Shown here one piece after another: positions 61,429 through 64,000 of a DNA stretch of 64,000 nucleotides (positions are counted from its first letter, which is position 1; each line of letters opens with the position of its first letter). Under the pieces are notes generated by a model. That model was not told the DNA's origin. It saw nothing but the letters and a program-made list of their open reading frames with translations, and did no database searches. The position numbers were made by a program, and so were the translations under genes. The stretch covers positions 1 through 64,000 of the forward strand of contig CAISTS010000022.1 in assembly GCA_903888485.1 (NCBI GenBank), in the 5' to 3' direction. This DNA comes from an uncultured bacterium. GTDB taxonomy: Bacteria; Pseudomonadota; Alphaproteobacteria; Rhodospirillales; Rhodospirillaceae.

Positions 61429-63897
61429 CTACTGGGCGGCCTGGAGCTGGGCTTCGGCCACAGGCAGATAGACCGTGAAACAGGTGCCTGTTCCGACCGC
61501 ACTCTCGACGGTCACGGTGCCGCCCCAGCTTTTGGCGAGGCCCGAGACAACCGAAAGGCCGAGGCCGGTGCCCTTGCCTTGCGACTTGGTGGTGAAGAAC
61601 GGATCGAAGACCTTGCCCAACTGATCGACCGGGATGCCAGGGCCATTGTCCTCCACCAAGAGGCGGCAGTAGAGGCCCGGCGCCAAAGATAGCGCGCGCG
61701 CGGCGCCGGCCTCGAAATTGGCGGCGTCGATGGTGACCGCGATGCGCGCCCCTGCGGGCGAAGCTTCGGCGGCGTTGGTGACAAGGTTGGTGAGGAGTTG
61801 CGTGAGCCCCGTGCGGTCGACCCGCACCACCAGATCGTCGAGGCTATCGTTGATCACGAGCGTGGTGCGCGGATCGAGCGTGCCGCCGATCAAATCCACG
61901 GTCTCGCGCACGACGTCGAGCACGCTGACATTTTCGCGTTTCGGCGGGCTCTGGCGCGCGAACGCCAGCACGTTGCGCACGATGGTCATGGAGCGTTCCG
62001 CAGCAATGCCGATGCGGGCGAAGTATTGGCGCACGCCGGCGGCAGGATCGCTCTGCGCGTTGCCAAGATTGGCGTAGATGACGATCGGCTGGAGCAGATT
62101 GTTGATCTCGTGCGCCATGCCGCCGGCAAGGCGCCCAAGCGCTTCGGCCTTGCGGTCAGCTTCGTCACGCTCCTGCTTGTTATTGAGCTCGGTGACGTCG
62201 GTGCCTGCGCCACGGTAGCCGAGATAGCGCCCGGCCGCATCGAAACGCGGGTTGCCCGAGAGGCGCACCCAGCGCAACTGGCCTTCAGCGTTCTTGATCG
62301 GCAGCAGCAAGCTGCGAAATTGGGTGCGAAGCTTGATGGCACGCTGCAGGAGCGCGAAGTCGCCGCCGTCGGCGTCCGGCGCGTCGCCGGTAAGGATGCG
62401 CAAGCCCGCCCCCATGCCGTCGCCGAACCGGTTGGTGGCCGCGCCGCTGAACAGCGTGATGGCGCCATTGGCGCCGAGTTCCCAGATATAGTCGCTCGAG
62501 CATTCGACAATGTCGCGCAGGCGCTCTTCGTCATCGCGGATGGTGTCTTCGGCGGTGCGGATGGCGGTCACGTCCTGAGCGACGCCAAAGATGCGCCGAT
62601 CCTCCATGACTTGATGGTTGTAACGAATGTGACGCACCTCGCCGTCAGGACGGGTGATACGGCACTCGACGCTACCGGGCTCCGGTTTATCCGCAAATGC
62701 CGCCCACTGTTTGACGATGCGTTGCTGGTCCTCGGGCACGACCAGGTGGATGAAGGTGTCCTGGCCGGGACGGAAGGTCTTGGGATCGAGGCCGTGAATG
62801 GCGAACATATTCGGCGACCAGCGCAAATTGGTCGAGGGGATCGTGTCCTCGTAATAGCCGATGCCGGATAGGCGCTGGGATTCGAGGATTCGCAGCTCGT
62901 TCATCTGGAGGGCGTGCTTGGTGGCCTGCTCGGCGGCGATGCGGCGAATCAGCCACCACGTGAGCGCGCAGATCACCAGCGCTCCCGACAACGCCGAGGC
63001 GATGAGCGCAAGGCTCGCCTCGCGCCACTTTTCGGTGAATTGATACCAATCGGCGGTGACCGCGATGACGATGGGATAGCGCTGCAGCGCGCGGTACGAG
63101 AGCAAGTCGCCGCTGTAGTTTTCGCCCGTGGTGACCCGGTACACGCCCGCGCGCGCGGCCGGCACCATCTCCTTGATCAGGAGCTTCTCGTTTTCAGTGA
63201 GTTCGCGCGCACGCGCGGGATTGGTGCTGGCCAGCAGCGCGCCGTCGCGGCGGATGAGATCGACGGCCTCATAGCGCGACGGCAGAAGGTCGGCGTAGAC
63301 CATGGTGAAGGCGTCGAGCGCGATGGTGACGATGTAAACGCCGCCGAAGGCGCCCTTCTCGTCCGTGAGCGCCCGCGTCACGCCGATGATGCGCCGATCC
63401 GAGACGAGGTCGCGCTGCGGCCGCGTGATGAAAAAGGCGCGGGTCTCGGCATTAGCGCCGCGGTGGAACAGGTAAATGGGGTGCTGCGCGGCGTCGAGCG
63501 TATCGCCGATGGGATGGAGCCGGTCATCGCCGCCGCGCACAACACCGCCGTGGCCGACGCCCGCAGCATCGATGAAAATCACCGAATTGATCAGGGCCCA
63601 GTTGTCGGCCATGTTGATGAAGCGCTCGGCCATAATGCCGTCGGGCACTGCGACGCCTTGGCGCGCGCGGGTGGCATCGATGGCGCGGTCGAGCACCAGG
63701 GTCACGGACTGGAAGGTGATGTCGGTATTGGCCTCGATGATCTGAGTGAATTGCTGCACGTCACGGCGCGCGGCCGCGACGCTGCTGTCGTAGGTCTGCC
63801 AAATCTGGCCAACCACCATCACGGCGACGATACCGATGGCCATGCCCGCGACCAGCAGGGTGCGCTGTTTTAGATTTGGGCTGGCCCCAACCGCCAT
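61429..63897 (-). CDS. Membrane sensor histidine kinase with Cache-type sensor and PAS domains
   Basis: About 822 residues from the ATG at 63897, which has a GGAGGGG site. Helix 1 (LLVAGMAIGIVAVMVVGQIW, about 13-32) and helix 2 (EASLALIASALSGALVICAL, about 300) bracket a ~265-residue periplasmic dCache-like sensor. PAS domains follow (about 350-580), then HisKA with His596 in GGMAHEINNLLQP, and HATPase motifs NLVTNAAEA, DNGPGI and GKGTGLGLSVVS. The kinase module closely matches the 57470 protein. No partner regulator is adjacent. Ligand unknown. Confidence 0.88.
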   Translation of the reverse strand: MAVGASPNLKQRTLLVAGMAIGIVAVMVVGQIWQTYDSSVAAARRDVQQFTQIIEANTDITFQSVTLVLDRAIDATRARQGVAVPDGIMAERFINMADNWALINSVIFIDAAGVGHGGVVRGGDDRLHPIGDTLDAAQHPIYLFHRGANAETRAFFITRPQRDLVSDRRIIGVTRALTDEKGAFGGVYIVTIALDAFTMVYADLLPSRYEAVDLIRRDGALLASTNPARARELTENEKLLIKEMVPAARAGVYRVTTGENYSGDLLSYRALQRYPIVIAVTADWYQFTEKWREASLALIASALSGALVICALTWWLIRRIAAEQATKHALQMNELRILESQRLSGIGYYEDTIPSTNLRWSPNMFAIHGLDPKTFRPGQDTFIHLVVPEDQQRIVKQWAAFADKPEPGSVECRITRPDGEVRHIRYNHQVMEDRRIFGVAQDVTAIRTAEDTIRDDEERLRDIVECSSDYIWELGANGAITLFSGAATNRFGDGMGAGLRILTGDAPDADGGDFALLQRAIKLRTQFRSLLLPIKNAEGQLRWVRLSGNPRFDAAGRYLGYRGAGTDVTELNNKQERDEADRKAEALGRLAGGMAHEINNLLQPIVIYANLGNAQSDPAAGVRQYFARIGIAAERSMTIVRNVLAFARQSPPKRENVSVLDVVRETVDLIGGTLDPRTTLVINDSLDDLVVRVDRTGLTQLLTNLVTNAAEASPAGARIAVTIDAANFEAGAARALSLAPGLYCRLLVEDNGPGIPVDQLGKVFDPFFTTKSQGKGTGLGLSVVSGLAKSWGGTVTVESAVGTGTCFTVYLPVAEAQLQAAQ

Positions 63898-64000
63898 ATC
63901 GAACCCCTCCGTCCCCACCAGCAACTGTACACGAGCCCCGAATATCGCTCTATGCGCGTGGCGGCCAAGAGAGATCACAACAATACCTATTATATTACAA

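Noticed and set aside
1..64000. CRISPR arrays, tRNA or rRNA genes, transposases, phage integrase
   Set aside because: No regularly spaced repeats, no cloverleaf-like intergenic sequence, and no recombinase motifs were seen on either strand.

Overview
The window looks like a chromosomal segment of a free-living, flagellated alphaproteobacterium with high GC. This rests on the gene set: ctrA, chpT and an FlbD-type sigma-54 activator together, a NadQ-regulated nadA/nadC pair, DUF3553, and GT41 (SPINDLY-type) glycosyltransferases. The lineage below class is not resolved; a Rhodospirillales- or Micropepsales-like member is a guess. About sixty genes are packed tightly, often with ATGA overlaps. 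I see no rRNA, tRNA, CRISPR array, prophage or insertion sequence.

Layout. (1) 87-14638: a probable protein or flagellin glycosylation region with two GT-A-type transferases, a TPR-GT41 protein, a TPR-less GT41-like protein, and two divergent TPR plus GT9-like proteins. A Kdo transferase (waaA), a pentapeptide membrane protein and a BtaA-like plus GNAT-like pair are embedded in it. (2) 14764-20605: a flagellin-like protein, fliK, flgD and flgE, closed by a strong terminator. (3) 20723-24699: small membrane proteins, then nadQ-nadA-nadC on the minus strand with two palindromic operator candidates. (4) 24988-31331: fliF, fliG, fliH, fliN, a motA-like gene and flbD. (5) 31332-33698: an accessory pocket with a DUF6973-like putative effector, a small membrane ORF, a cruciform repeat and a secreted protein. 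(6) 33904-41548: flhA, flhF, flhG, a second FliK-like protein, a QueF-like protein without its catalytic residues, and a J-domain/SH3 membrane protein. (7) 41545-44553: a receiver-domain remnant, fliJ and fliI (minus), and ctrA (plus). (8) 44608-50787: an FkbM methyltransferase, small exported or membrane proteins, an SxtJ/DUF5989/carbamoyltransferase triad, and a chpT-cheY-cheR operon. (9) 50923-63897: DUF3553, moaA, nadK, a YnfA protein, a micro-operon, hemerythrin, a HAD hydrolase and pyrD, a MarR regulator, two paralogous PAS histidine kinases with a response regulator, and a glycerate 2-kinase with a SpoIIAA-like partner.

How it fits together. The core is flagellum assembly (export ATPase, MS ring, C ring, hook) with its regulators. 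CtrA and ChpT belong to the cell-cycle phosphorelay, and FlbD drives sigma-54 late flagellar genes. A near-consensus -24/-12 promoter lies before fliK, and CtrA-like boxes lie before fliF, fliI and the 3980 gene. The glycosyltransferases beside the flagellin-like gene suggest surface or filament decoration. The most unusual items are the flagellin-like protein, the BtaA-GNAT pair without BtaB, the catalytically dead QueF-like protein, and the DUF6973 effector-like gene inside a flagellar cluster.
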